This document shows positions 1 to 9,053 of a stretch of 35,837 nucleotides of DNA, piece by piece. Below the pieces are notes generated by a model. It was not told the origin of the DNA. It made no database searches and saw only the letters and a program-made list of their open reading frames with translations. The DNA is from Chlorobiota bacterium (GTDB lineage: Bacteria > Bacteroidota > Ignavibacteria > OLB7). Location: positions 1 through 35,837 of the forward strand of contig JAGWAZ010000017.1 in the NCBI GenBank assembly GCA_021296135.1, given 5' to 3'. The position numbers and the translations under genes are program-made. The stretch's first letter is position 1. The number at the start of each line of letters is the position of its first letter.

Positions 1-608
1 GCCCGAGGAAATGTCTGGGGTGGAAGAGACCCTGGGAAGTATATTGTGGTAAAGCTCTTCCACCTGTTGCACTTCAGACTTGAATGTGGGGTGTCGGTAA
101 CATTATTAAGCTTGCCAGCAAAGCTAATTTATAATATATTTTATAATATTTCATCTTATATATAGTTAAAAATTATTGAAAAAATGTGTTTTTGTGTTTT
201 CCTGCTTTGAGCAAATATGCAAAGAAGTCTTCGGTTTTCGACCGGTGATTTTTTCCGGTTCTGGTTGGGAAGTATTCAAATGGGTCTCTGCATTTTTGAT
301 AAGTTGTCAAGGGGGTTTTAAATGGAGTGTGCTCAGGTAGAGTGCTATGCTGTACGGCGTGGCGCTTTTTGTGCTCCGTGCTCCGTTGGTCCGTGGCTTC
401 CTACTCCGTGGTCCGTAATACCTATTACCCATAAGGACTAAAGATGTTTCTATTGCTTTCCAATTCTCAGTCTTTATCGTACTCATATCAAAATTAACGA
501 GACACCACGAAGGGGTGATAGGACAGATGTCTAGTTTTGTAGGACTTTTCCGAACTGTTACAAAAAGATATAATCGAGACTGAACGCCCGTTGGTTGTTT
601 GTTGGTTG

Positions 609-800
609 TCAGAGGCCTAAAAAAGGAGACTCCGAGGAAGCGACACGGTAATCTCCCTTGTCAGCACCGCACACTTGAATCACTACCAGAACCTGCGTCT
701 CCAAATCGACCGTATGCTCTACCTTGTGCGCCATAAGGGTGCGCCCGTCCTTCATCTCGGTGATGCACGCATCCGGATCAATCGGTGAATTTTCATGCAT
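609..800 (-). pseudogene. Transposase fragment (IS relic), truncated at both ends
   Basis: MHENSPIDPDACITEMKDGRTLMAHKVEHTVDLETQVLVVIQVCGADKGD resembles the transposase core 'DPDA.I.KMKDGRT.LAHKAEH.VDLET...GAD.GDT'; it ends abruptly in unrelated residues. Confidence 0.7.
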
Positions 801-897
801 CCTCTTTCTGAGGAATTCTTTGCCACCTAATTTTGATTCAGTACATTCGGTGATCTTTGTTGAAGCAGAACTTTATCGTAGAAAGAAGACCGAACGA

Positions 898-3303
898 ATG
901 CCAACAAGTGCAGTGACTGATTCCGGGTTGAAAGAGCTTGTGGAGTATGATCTTTCACCGGAGGATGTTGCAGAACGACTGACCGGCCTTGGGCTTGAAG
1001 TAGAGTCGATAGATAATCGTTACGAGGAGCTGAACGACTTCATCGTCGGTGAGGTGGTAACGAAAGAGAAGCATGAGAAGGCCGATAAACTTTCGGTTTG
1101 CACGGTTTCGACCGGTTCGGGCGAGCCGTTAACCGTTGTTTGTGGCGCTTCAAACGTTGAGGCTGGACAAAAAATTGCCTTTGCTCCGGTCGGTACAGAG
1201 ATTTCCGGGGCTGGATTTACCGTTGAAAAGCGGAAAATTCGAGGGGTAGTCTCTGAAGGGATGATATGTTCTGAATCAGAACTTGGGCTTGGTGAAGGGC
1301 ATGACGGCATTCTCGTGCTTCCCAAGGAACTTGAACCGGGAACTCCGTTGTCAGAGGTTTTTGGTGATGTTGTTTACGAGATTGACATCACACCCAATCG
1401 GGGTGATTGTCTGAGCCACATTGGCGTTTCGCGGGAGATAGCTGCCATTACTGGAAATCGGATCGGATTCCCGGAATCGACTCCGGAAGAGACCGATGAG
1501 TTGACAAGTGATACGGTCGAAGTAGAAATTGAAGACCCCGATCTCTGTCCGCGATATGCTGCCCGTGTCGTGAAAAACGTGAAGGTGGAACCCTCCCCAC
1601 TCTGGTTGCAGGAGGCGCTGAAAAAGATCGGTGTCCGACCGATCAATAATGTCGTTGATGTTGCAAGCTACGTGATGTTCGAGTCGGGACACCCACTTCA
1701 TGCGTTTGATTACGATCAGGTAAGCGGGAAGAAGATTGTAGTTCGCACTGCAGAGAAGGGAGAGAAATTCACAACACTCGACAGCAAGGAACGCGAGTTG
1801 CCGGAGGATGCCTTGTTGATCTGCGACGCCAAACGACCGGTGGCAATAGCCGGGGTTATGGGTGGTGAGAACTCGGAGATCACAGATTCATCGACCAACG
1901 TGTTGATTGAGTCGGCCTGGTTTGATCCCTCATCGATCCGTAAGACCGCCCGCGGGCTTGGCCTTGCGACAGATGCAAGCTATCGTTTTGAGCGTGGCGC
2001 GGATATCGGGATTGTTGAGTATGCTATCAACAGGGCAGCACGGTTCATCGCCAAGATTGCTGGAGGAGAGGTTCTAAAAGGGATCATCGATGCCTATCCA
2101 GTGCCAAAGGAAGAGAGAAAGGTCCCCCTTCGCTTCCACAGAACGGCCTCAATCCTTGGTCTTGAGATTGAGCATGAGAGACAGATCGGGATTCTTGAAG
2201 CGCTTGGATGCAAGGTCGTGAAGAGAGAGCAGGATGGAGCCACCTTTCTTGTTCCAACATGGCGTACTGATATTACACAGGAGATCGATCTGATTGAGGA
2301 AATCGCTCGTGTCAACGGTTATGGAGCTATCCCGGATGATACGCGAGCAATGATCGGTATATTTGTCGGGGTCGATCCGGTACAAGAATTAATTGGCCGT
2401 ACTCGTCAGTTCTTTGTTGCAAATGGCTTTACAGAGGTTGTGGCGCCTTATCAGACCGATCCCGAGTCTGCACAACAGTATGGAGAGGCCGTTGAGTTAC
2501 GGAATGCGCTCGGAGAGGATACGTCCTTCATGCGAACAAATCTGCTCCCGGGACTTGGAAAGATTATCAGCCTCAACGAACGCCATTCACGACGAAATCT
2601 CCGGCTCTTTGAAATCGGCAAGGCGTTTCGCAGTGCGGGCCAAAGTGAAGGGATTATCCCCGGGATTGTCGAGATGGAAGAACTTGCCCTTGTTGTGGCG
2701 GGAAAAGCCGGGCCGTTTGCATGGGATGTAAAGGAACGGGAGGTTGATCTCTACGATCTGCGAGGTGTTGTTGATCGCTATCTTGGGAGCCTCGGCCTTG
2801 GGTCGGGAGAATATCGCCCGGTCAACCAAGCAAAGTGGGGAATTGGAGTACCTGCTCTTGCGCTCTTCGTGAATAACCAAGAGGTTGCCCGACTCGGTTC
2901 AATCGACGATTGGGTTTTGAAGCGGTATGATATTGCGAGTCAGCCCTATGTTATGTTGCTCGATGTGGAGCGGTTGAGCAAGGCTAAGAAGGGAACGTCA
3001 CAATACGTTCCGCCATCGAAGTATCCTGTCGTTGATCGGGATATTTCGATCCTCCTCGATGCATCCGTTCATAGTGGCGATGTGGAGGCCATGATTCAGA
3101 AGAGGGGAGGGGAACTGCTGCAAGAGATGCAGCTCTTTGATATCTATCAGGGCAAAGGAATTCCAAAGGGGAAAAAGTCAATAAGCTATGGCTTGAAATT
3201 CGGTTCAAAAGAGAAGACTCTTGAAGAGGCTCACGTGGATGAGCAATTGAAGCAGATATTGAAGGGACTGATGGAAGAATTCAAGGCGGAGCTGCGTTCC
3301 TGA
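898..3303 (+). CDS. pheT: Phenylalanine--tRNA ligase beta subunit
   Basis: Full-length PheT-like protein (LSPEDVAERLTGLGLEVE, tRNA-binding domain GEVVTKEKHEKADKLSVCTV, B5 and C-terminal anticodon-binding-like domains). ATG at 898 chosen over the ORF start at 724. Confidence 0.96.
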   Translation: MPTSAVTDSGLKELVEYDLSPEDVAERLTGLGLEVESIDNRYEELNDFIVGEVVTKEKHEKADKLSVCTVSTGSGEPLTVVCGASNVEAGQKIAFAPVGTEISGAGFTVEKRKIRGVVSEGMICSESELGLGEGHDGILVLPKELEPGTPLSEVFGDVVYEIDITPNRGDCLSHIGVSREIAAITGNRIGFPESTPEETDELTSDTVEVEIEDPDLCPRYAARVVKNVKVEPSPLWLQEALKKIGVRPINNVVDVASYVMFESGHPLHAFDYDQVSGKKIVVRTAEKGEKFTTLDSKERELPEDALLICDAKRPVAIAGVMGGENSEITDSSTNVLIESAWFDPSSIRKTARGLGLATDASYRFERGADIGIVEYAINRAARFIAKIAGGEVLKGIIDAYPVPKEERKVPLRFHRTASILGLEIEHERQIGILEALGCKVVKREQDGATFLVPTWRTDITQEIDLIEEIARVNGYGAIPDDTRAMIGIFVGVDPVQELIGRTRQFFVANGFTEVVAPYQTDPESAQQYGEAVELRNALGEDTSFMRTNLLPGLGKIISLNERHSRRNLRLFEIGKAFRSAGQSEGIIPGIVEMEELALVVAGKAGPFAWDVKEREVDLYDLRGVVDRYLGSLGLGSGEYRPVNQAKWGIGVPALALFVNNQEVARLGSIDDWVLKRYDIASQPYVMLLDVERLSKAKKGTSQYVPPSKYPVVDRDISILLDASVHSGDVEAMIQKRGGELLQEMQLFDIYQGKGIPKGKKSISYGLKFGSKEKTLEEAHVDEQLKQILKGLMEEFKAELRS

Positions 3304-3456
3304 TAGTGAATTTTGATTTTCGATGGCAAAAAGGAAAAGTAGCACTACTGACTGCATAATTCTATAGACAGCAGACATTGGAGGAAGGGTAAAGAACAAG
3401 AAGGGTTATTAAGCAGATTAGAATACATTTCAGATACCCAACAACTGGAGCCAGAT

Positions 3457-4038
3457 ATGGATCGGCATCAAGAAGAAATCCGTAAAGTCTTTGAACGATT
3501 GAGTCGTTCACTGGAGCTTGTCAGTGATCGGTTCAGAGCGTTGCGTCGAGAACGGGATCTGTTGATGGAGCGTGTCGACGAACTGGAAAGGCAGAATGGG
3601 GAAACCGAACGTGTGATACGGGAACGGGATAGTCTCCTGGCGGAACATGAAAAGACTCTTACATCGCTTCAGAAACGGTTGCAGGAAGCCGAGTATGAGT
3701 GCGATGATGCTAAGGGGCATGCCAAGACGTTTGCCGAGGAGCGCGATCAGGCCCGTGCGACGGTTGAATCAATGGTGGTCCGAGTCAAGAAGGTGGAAGA
3801 GAGCCAGATAGAGCGGGCTTCGGAGAATGAGAGATTGATGCGCGATCTTGAAGAGGCACTTGAACTCGCTTCCCATAACGAAGCGTTGGCAGAAGAACTC
3901 AAAAAGAAAATAGAGCAGTCCGAACGTGAGCAAGAGGGGCAATTGACGGTATCGGTTGAGGAGAAGGAAGAGTTGATACATCAGGCTGAGGAGGCTTTGA
4001 CATTGATTGACAAGCATCTGGTTGATGCCGATCGCTGA
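3457..4038 (+). CDS. Coiled-coil protein of unknown function, between pheT and zapA
   Basis: 193 aa, almost entirely charged heptad-like sequence; ATG start, collinear with neighbours. Confidence 0.8.
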   Translation: MDRHQEEIRKVFERLSRSLELVSDRFRALRRERDLLMERVDELERQNGETERVIRERDSLLAEHEKTLTSLQKRLQEAEYECDDAKGHAKTFAEERDQARATVESMVVRVKKVEESQIERASENERLMRDLEEALELASHNEALAEELKKKIEQSEREQEGQLTVSVEEKEELIHQAEEALTLIDKHLVDADR

Positions 4039-4287
4039 TCCTTTACCTTTAAGCTGTAGATAGTCACGGCTTCTTCTTTCGTGCTCATGCTCTTTTTCTT
4101 ATGTTTGAAGTGTGGTACACACTTCTGGAGTGCAGGGTGTACAGAGAAGAATTACAATGGTATAGATTGGCCTCTTTTAAGAGGTAGCAGATGATTATTC
4201 ATACTATGTTGTTCGGTAGCATGTTTGTTAATGCTATGAAGAATGTTCATGTTCAAATAGTGATTCACGTTACGAAATCAACTGATT

Positions 4288-4569
4288 GTGGAAAGTCTGT
4301 CGGTTAACATATATAATAGCGAATACAAGCTGCGTGGCGATAATCCTGAGAAGATCAAAGAAGCTGCTGCAATTGTAGATCAACAGATGAAGTTTGTTGC
4401 ATCGAAGGTACCGATGCAACCAACCACAACCACAGCGGTATTGGCGGCACTCAACACCGCTGAACAATTTCTTGCCGAGCAGAGTCGATCTGGGAAATTG
4501 ATTTCAGATGTTGTTGAGCGACTGAATCAGCTCGATCAATCCCTTCATGAGTTGATTGATATAGCTTGA
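4288..4569 (+). CDS. zapA: Cell division protein ZapA-like
   Basis: GTG start; MESLSVNIYNSEYKLRGDNPEKIKEAAAIVDQQM... matches ZapA organisation (NI...Y.L......I...A..VD..M) and length. Confidence 0.85.
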   Translation: MESLSVNIYNSEYKLRGDNPEKIKEAAAIVDQQMKFVASKVPMQPTTTTAVLAALNTAEQFLAEQSRSGKLISDVVERLNQLDQSLHELIDIA

Positions 4570-4956
4570 GGTTCAGTCCGTATTGCAGAGACATGGCTGA
4601 CTGTGAATAATCCATTTGACAGTAGGATCAAAATCTGCTTTTCTATTGATTTAGTGCGAGCACGTTCGTCGTGACACGCAATTATATGAACCATTTCTTA
4701 TAATACAGGGTTTGAGCTCGACGTGTTAATCACAGGCCTCAATTTTCGATTTCGGGAATGCTTCAACCAGCATCATTGTTGGTTGGCGCCAGTGGACGTG
4801 AGATATACGACGGTGATTTCCCACTGTGTCTTAGCTGGGTTCATGACCTTGCCCGAGGATTTTCCTTGTGAGAATCCCGCGACGGGCGTGCGCACTTTTT
4901 CTCTCGAAAACTCCGCCTGTCGGAACTTGCCTTGAAACTTCTTTTCCTCCTGCACA

Positions 4957-5051
4957 TTCAGAAGGATTGCCTGCCATGATGAGTCCGTTTTATGCCTCTC
5001 ACCTTTGAAAGGTGTTCGGTGACTCAATCATTTGGCGGGAGCAATCCTGAA
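4957..5051 (+). ncRNA. Putative structured RNA (long bulged stem-loop) between zapA and rny; identity unknown
   Basis: TTCA/GGATTGC/CTGCCA/TGAT/GAGTC (4957-4985) pairs with GACTC/ATCA/TGGCGG/GCAATCC/TGAA (5021-5051) with small bulges; inner hairpin CACCTTTgAAAGGTG at 5000-5014. Confidence 0.5.
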
Positions 5052-5133
5052 CAGCGTATCAACAACTGTGTCAAGAGAAAGTCAACTTCGTTGTGAAGTT
5101 TGTTTTATGATATATCATAACTGTTAATTAGAT

Positions 5134-6768
5134 ATGGAATTCTGGATAATAATCGCTGCAATTATAGCGGCACTGATCGGTATGCTGATCGGCTGGCAGG
5201 TTATCAAGAAGACTGCCCAAGGAAAGGTTACCGAAGCAGAATTGGAGGCCGAGCGGCTTTTAAACGCGGCTCAGAATGATGCTGATGAATTGAAACGTAA
5301 AAGGCTTCGAGAGGCCAAAGAAGAGTTCAACAAAAGGAAGCAAAATCTTCAGCGAGAACTTGCGAAACGACGGGAGAAACTCCATGCCTACGATCGACAA
5401 CTGAAGAAGAAAGAGGCGAATCTTGAGAAAAACCTTGCGAAGAATCTGGGTTCGGTTAAGCAGAAAGAGAAAGCGTTAAACGAACAACAACAGGACCTGA
5501 AGAAAGAGCGAAACAAGCTCTCAGAGACTGGAAAGAAGCTTAAACTCGAACAAAAAGACATCGAGAATCTGCGAACCACGGTTGAACAGCAGAAAAAAGT
5601 TGTAGAAGAGCTTATCGCCGAACAAAATCATCGACTTGAGCGGATCAGTGGTATGTCTCGTGAGGATGCAAAAAAATTCCTTATGAAGAATATGGTCAAC
5701 GAGGCCAAGTTGGCCTCTGCTCAGGAAGTCAAGATGGTTCGGGATGAAGCGAAGCTCGAAGCGAAGAAAATTTCACGGAACATCATTGTTCAGGCAATTC
5801 AAAGAACTGCTTCGGATCATTCCGTTGAAACAACCGTTTCTGTTGTCAATTTGAGTGGTGATGAAATGAAGGGGCGAATTATCGGTCGTGAAGGCCGCAA
5901 TATCCGCGCCTTTGAAGCAGCAACAGGAGTCGATGTCATTGTCGACGACACACCGGAGGCTGTAATTATTTCCGGCTTTGATCCGTTCCGACGTGAGGTC
6001 GCTCGCGCTGCACTGGAACGTTTGATGCAGGATGGTCGTATTCATCCGGCCCGTATCGAGGAGGTTGTTGAAAAGGCACGCAAAGAGCTTGAAGAGGATA
6101 TTATCCAGACAGGTAAGAATACTCTGCTGGAACTTGGTATCGGAAACGTCCATCCGGAGATTGTTCGACTGATCGGACGCATGAAGTACCGCTCAAGCTA
6201 TGGTCAAAATGTCTTGAGCCATTCTATCGAGGTTGCCTATCTGACAAGCATTATGGCAAAGGAACTCGATTTGAACGTTGACCACGCAATACGTGCTGGT
6301 TTGATGCATGATATAGGAAAGTGTGTTGACAGAAATATTGAAGGGCCACATGCGTTGCTCGGCTATGACATTGCCAAAAGGTACAAGGAGCATCATGTCG
6401 TAGCGAACGCTATCGGCGCACACCATAACGATATCGAAATGGAATCTCCGATTGCCGTTCTTGTACAGGCAGCTGACTCTATTTCAGGCGCTCGCCCCGG
6501 TGCTCGAAGGGAATCACTGGAAGCCTATGTCAAGAGACTTGAGACCCTTGAAACGTTGGCCCGGTCGTTTGATGGTGTCGAAAAGACCTACGCCATTCAG
6601 GCAGGACGTGAAGTGCGCGTTATGGTAGAACCTGACAGGGTGGATGATCTGTTCGCTGACCAGTTAGCTAATGATATTGCCGATAAGATTCAGCAGGAGA
6701 TGGAGTATCCGGGTCAGATCAAGGTGATAGTGATTCGGGAAAAACGGGCGGTGTCTTATGCCAACTAA
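5134..6768 (+). CDS. rny: Ribonuclease Y
   Basis: N-terminal membrane segment, long coiled coil, KH domain (GRIIGREGRNIRAFE), HD domain (HDIGKCVD). Confidence 0.97.
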   Translation: MEFWIIIAAIIAALIGMLIGWQVIKKTAQGKVTEAELEAERLLNAAQNDADELKRKRLREAKEEFNKRKQNLQRELAKRREKLHAYDRQLKKKEANLEKNLAKNLGSVKQKEKALNEQQQDLKKERNKLSETGKKLKLEQKDIENLRTTVEQQKKVVEELIAEQNHRLERISGMSREDAKKFLMKNMVNEAKLASAQEVKMVRDEAKLEAKKISRNIIVQAIQRTASDHSVETTVSVVNLSGDEMKGRIIGREGRNIRAFEAATGVDVIVDDTPEAVIISGFDPFRREVARAALERLMQDGRIHPARIEEVVEKARKELEEDIIQTGKNTLLELGIGNVHPEIVRLIGRMKYRSSYGQNVLSHSIEVAYLTSIMAKELDLNVDHAIRAGLMHDIGKCVDRNIEGPHALLGYDIAKRYKEHHVVANAIGAHHNDIEMESPIAVLVQAADSISGARPGARRESLEAYVKRLETLETLARSFDGVEKTYAIQAGREVRVMVEPDRVDDLFADQLANDIADKIQQEMEYPGQIKVIVIREKRAVSYAN

Positions 6769-6972
6769 AAACACTGATGAACACGGATGAATGCATGATG
6801 AACCCAGATATGATGCTGCCTTATTAGTGATAGCGACAGAGATAATAGAATAAATGCAAAACCTTGCCATCCGGAAGTCTGCCAGAGTGGATCTACGGGT
6901 CGGTCACAGCAGCGGTCCAAGAGTGAGCTGTTCGTCTCTGTATTGATCTGGGTCATTCAGAGTGAACAACAA

Positions 6973-7009
6973 AAAAACGGCTTCGATCGAGTCTGATCGA
7001 ACCGTTTTT
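6973..7009. terminator. Bidirectional intrinsic terminator between convergent genes
   Basis: AAAAACGGcTTCGATC-gagtct-GATCGAACCGTTTTT; A-tract and T-tract on either side. Confidence 0.85.
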
Positions 7010-7040
7010 ATCAGCCTAAAAATCTGTGTTTATCTGTGGT

Positions 7041-7544
7041 TTACTTCGAGATTGTCATCCGTCGAGTCAGGGCGCCATACTCTGTCTGAATGCGATAGAA
7101 ATAGAGTCCTGGCATCAGATCCGGACGTGAAAGCTCAATGGTGTAGACTCCCGCCTTCTGATTTTCATTGACAAGAGTCTTGACCAGACTTCCCAGCATG
7201 GTGTGAATTGTGACCGTTACATGCGTGTTTTGCGGGATCCCATATCTGATAGAGGTCGCATGCTGGAATGGATTCGGGTAATTCTGGTCGAGAAACATCC
7301 GCGCAGGAGCGTTCTTGTCGGTGATGGCGACAGTCGTATCAAGCTTCCGTTGGTGCAGGATAGTCTCGAGGTCCGTGAAGAGACTGAACGGAAACTGTGG
7401 AGCAACGACAAGAGAGGTCGATTTTTCGATAACCGTATTATTACCGATGCCAGCCGCATCTACCCTTAAAACAGAAAGGGCAAGCATTGCAAGCAATACT
7501 GTCAGAAATGTTGCACGTCTATAAAATGTCCCCACATGTTTCAT
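7041..7544 (-). CDS. Small secreted protein consisting mainly of a type IX (Por) C-terminal sorting domain
   Basis: MKHVGTFYRRATFLTVLLAMLALSVLRVDAAG signal peptide; DQNYPNPFQHATSIRYGIPQNTHVTVTIHTMLGSLVKTLVNENQKAGVYTIELSRPDLMPGLYFYRIQT...MTISK is a classic sorting domain. Confidence 0.85.
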   Translation of the reverse strand: MKHVGTFYRRATFLTVLLAMLALSVLRVDAAGIGNNTVIEKSTSLVVAPQFPFSLFTDLETILHQRKLDTTVAITDKNAPARMFLDQNYPNPFQHATSIRYGIPQNTHVTVTIHTMLGSLVKTLVNENQKAGVYTIELSRPDLMPGLYFYRIQTEYGALTRRMTISK

Positions 7545-7657
7545 AGTCCCCTCACTGCAATTCGTATTGGTTAAGGTGAACAGTACTATAGACTGAGAAG
7601 CAGCCAAGATATTTCATTAGATTTTGCAAAAATTGTGACGATTTTTCATTTGAGTCC

Positions 7658-8185
7658 TTATTCAACCTCATCCTTGCCAGCAAGAAGAGGCTCAACTTCC
7701 TCAATCGTAACGTTTTCGTAGTAATCTTCATTGATCGCAATCATTGGCGCGCCGCCGCAGGCCCCCATACATTCGACTTCTTCGAGAGAGAATTCACCGT
7801 CGTCAGTCCTTTCCATGTGACCAATTTCAAGCATATTCGATACATGATTGTAGAGATCTTCACCACCTCGCAGAAGGCAACTAATGTTTGTGCAGATTTG
7901 AACATGGCGTCTGCCCATCGGGCGTTTCCAGTACATCGTGTAGAACGAAGCTACTCCCTGAACGTGCGAAAAAGGAAGACTCAGTACTTCGGCAACATGT
8001 TTGAGAACAGGGATTGAGAGCCACCCCCATTTTTTCTGAGCCAGCCAGAGTAACGGCATCACAGCAGCTTGGGCTTCGGGATACTTTCCTTTAATTTGCT
8101 CAATCCGCTGAAGCTCTTCTTCGGTAAAGGCAATATTCTCCTGATCGTGCTCGGAGCTTGATATAACTGAGATCGTTTCGTTCAT
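7658..8185 (-). CDS. nuoE: NADH-quinone oxidoreductase subunit E (24 kDa, 2Fe-2S)
   Basis: YPEAQAAVMPLLWLAQKKWGWLS, GVASFYTMY, CTNISCLLRGGEDL, ECMGACGGAPM [2Fe-2S] motifs. Confidence 0.95.
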   Translation of the reverse strand: MNETISVISSSEHDQENIAFTEEELQRIEQIKGKYPEAQAAVMPLLWLAQKKWGWLSIPVLKHVAEVLSLPFSHVQGVASFYTMYWKRPMGRRHVQICTNISCLLRGGEDLYNHVSNMLEIGHMERTDDGEFSLEEVECMGACGGAPMIAINEDYYENVTIEEVEPLLAGKDEVE

Positions 8186-8420
8186 GCCTGTGAATTCATC
8201 CTGAGGAACGTTAATTCCAACCTGGCCAAATCTACAAAGAATCAGGCGATCGATGGACAGACATCAAAGTTGTTCCTCTCTCATCTAAAACATACAACGT
8301 CGTACGGAGAGTTTGTATCATTGATCGAGAATGGAAAACTCCCGACTCTTCGACTCTATGAACTGATATAACACCCCCCCTGTTGTACCCTATAAAAATT
8401 TTTAATAATATCCTTTCAAC

Positions 8421-8969
8421 ATGAAGCAACGGGGACAGATATATTCTGCTCATATAGGTGAAACGAAACTTGAGGCAGATTTAACCGAATATGGTTCAGT
8501 GAGGTTTGAGGGGGATGAAAACCCTGTTGTGCTGAAGGAGGGAGGAAGCCTTTGGGAATGGAGGTATGAGCGATCTCACGATAGGGGGTATCTTGGGGAG
8601 TATCCTGTTGCGGTACAGCCTGGTGCCGAAGAGCACGAGTACATTATCTTTGTCAATGGAGAAGTTGTATATGTCTCTCTGGAGACAGCAAGAGATCGAA
8701 GACTGAGGGGTTTGCAAATCTCTACTGCTGTCGGCAGGTCTGCTATCCAGATGATCCGGGCCCCAATGCCAGGTCTTTTGAAGTCAATTCTTGTCCAGGA
8801 GGGGAGTGCAGTTGCAAAGGGAGATTCACTCTGTATCCTTGAGGCCATGAAGATGGAGAATGAAATCAAGTCCCCGGGTGATTTCAAGGTCGGATTGGTC
8901 TCAGTCGAGTCAGGAACACCTGTAGAAAAGGGGACTGTGTTGCTACAATTGCTACTTCTGAACGACTAA
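8421..8969 (+). CDS. Biotin carboxyl carrier domain protein (acyl-CoA carboxylase/decarboxylase type)
   Basis: APMPGLLKSILVQEGSAVAKGDSLCILEAMKMENEIKSP biotinyl motif. Confidence 0.92.
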   Translation: MKQRGQIYSAHIGETKLEADLTEYGSVRFEGDENPVVLKEGGSLWEWRYERSHDRGYLGEYPVAVQPGAEEHEYIIFVNGEVVYVSLETARDRRLRGLQISTAVGRSAIQMIRAPMPGLLKSILVQEGSAVAKGDSLCILEAMKMENEIKSPGDFKVGLVSVESGTPVEKGTVLLQLLLLND

Positions 8970-9053
8970 CAGGTATGGGATTGCAATAGTTTGCATGAAG
9001 TGATAATCTACACTATAGAATCTTACGTTCAACTAAGTTAACTGGAGATTGTT

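Noticed and set aside
724-897. N-terminal extension of the pheT ORF
   Set aside because: It overlaps the antisense transposase relic and has no PheT similarity; ATG at 898 fits.
4107-4125. Hairpin GAAGTGTG-gta-CACACTTC upstream of zapA
   Set aside because: Perfect stem but no T-run or other context; insufficient to call a terminator or regulatory RNA.
4700-4900. Definite 6S, RNase P or tmRNA assignment
   Set aside because: No conserved RNase P or tmRNA motifs, and no closing-stem/central-bubble layout of 6S could be established by hand.
4723-5027. ORFs 4723-4935 (+) and 4773-5027 (-)
   Set aside because: Both fall in the hairpin-rich zapA-rny gap, have no recognisable homology and conflict with the structured-RNA reading.
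6962-7171. 69-aa ORF translated from the rny-7041 gap
   Set aside because: It covers a terminator hairpin and an intergenic repeat string; not a plausible protein.
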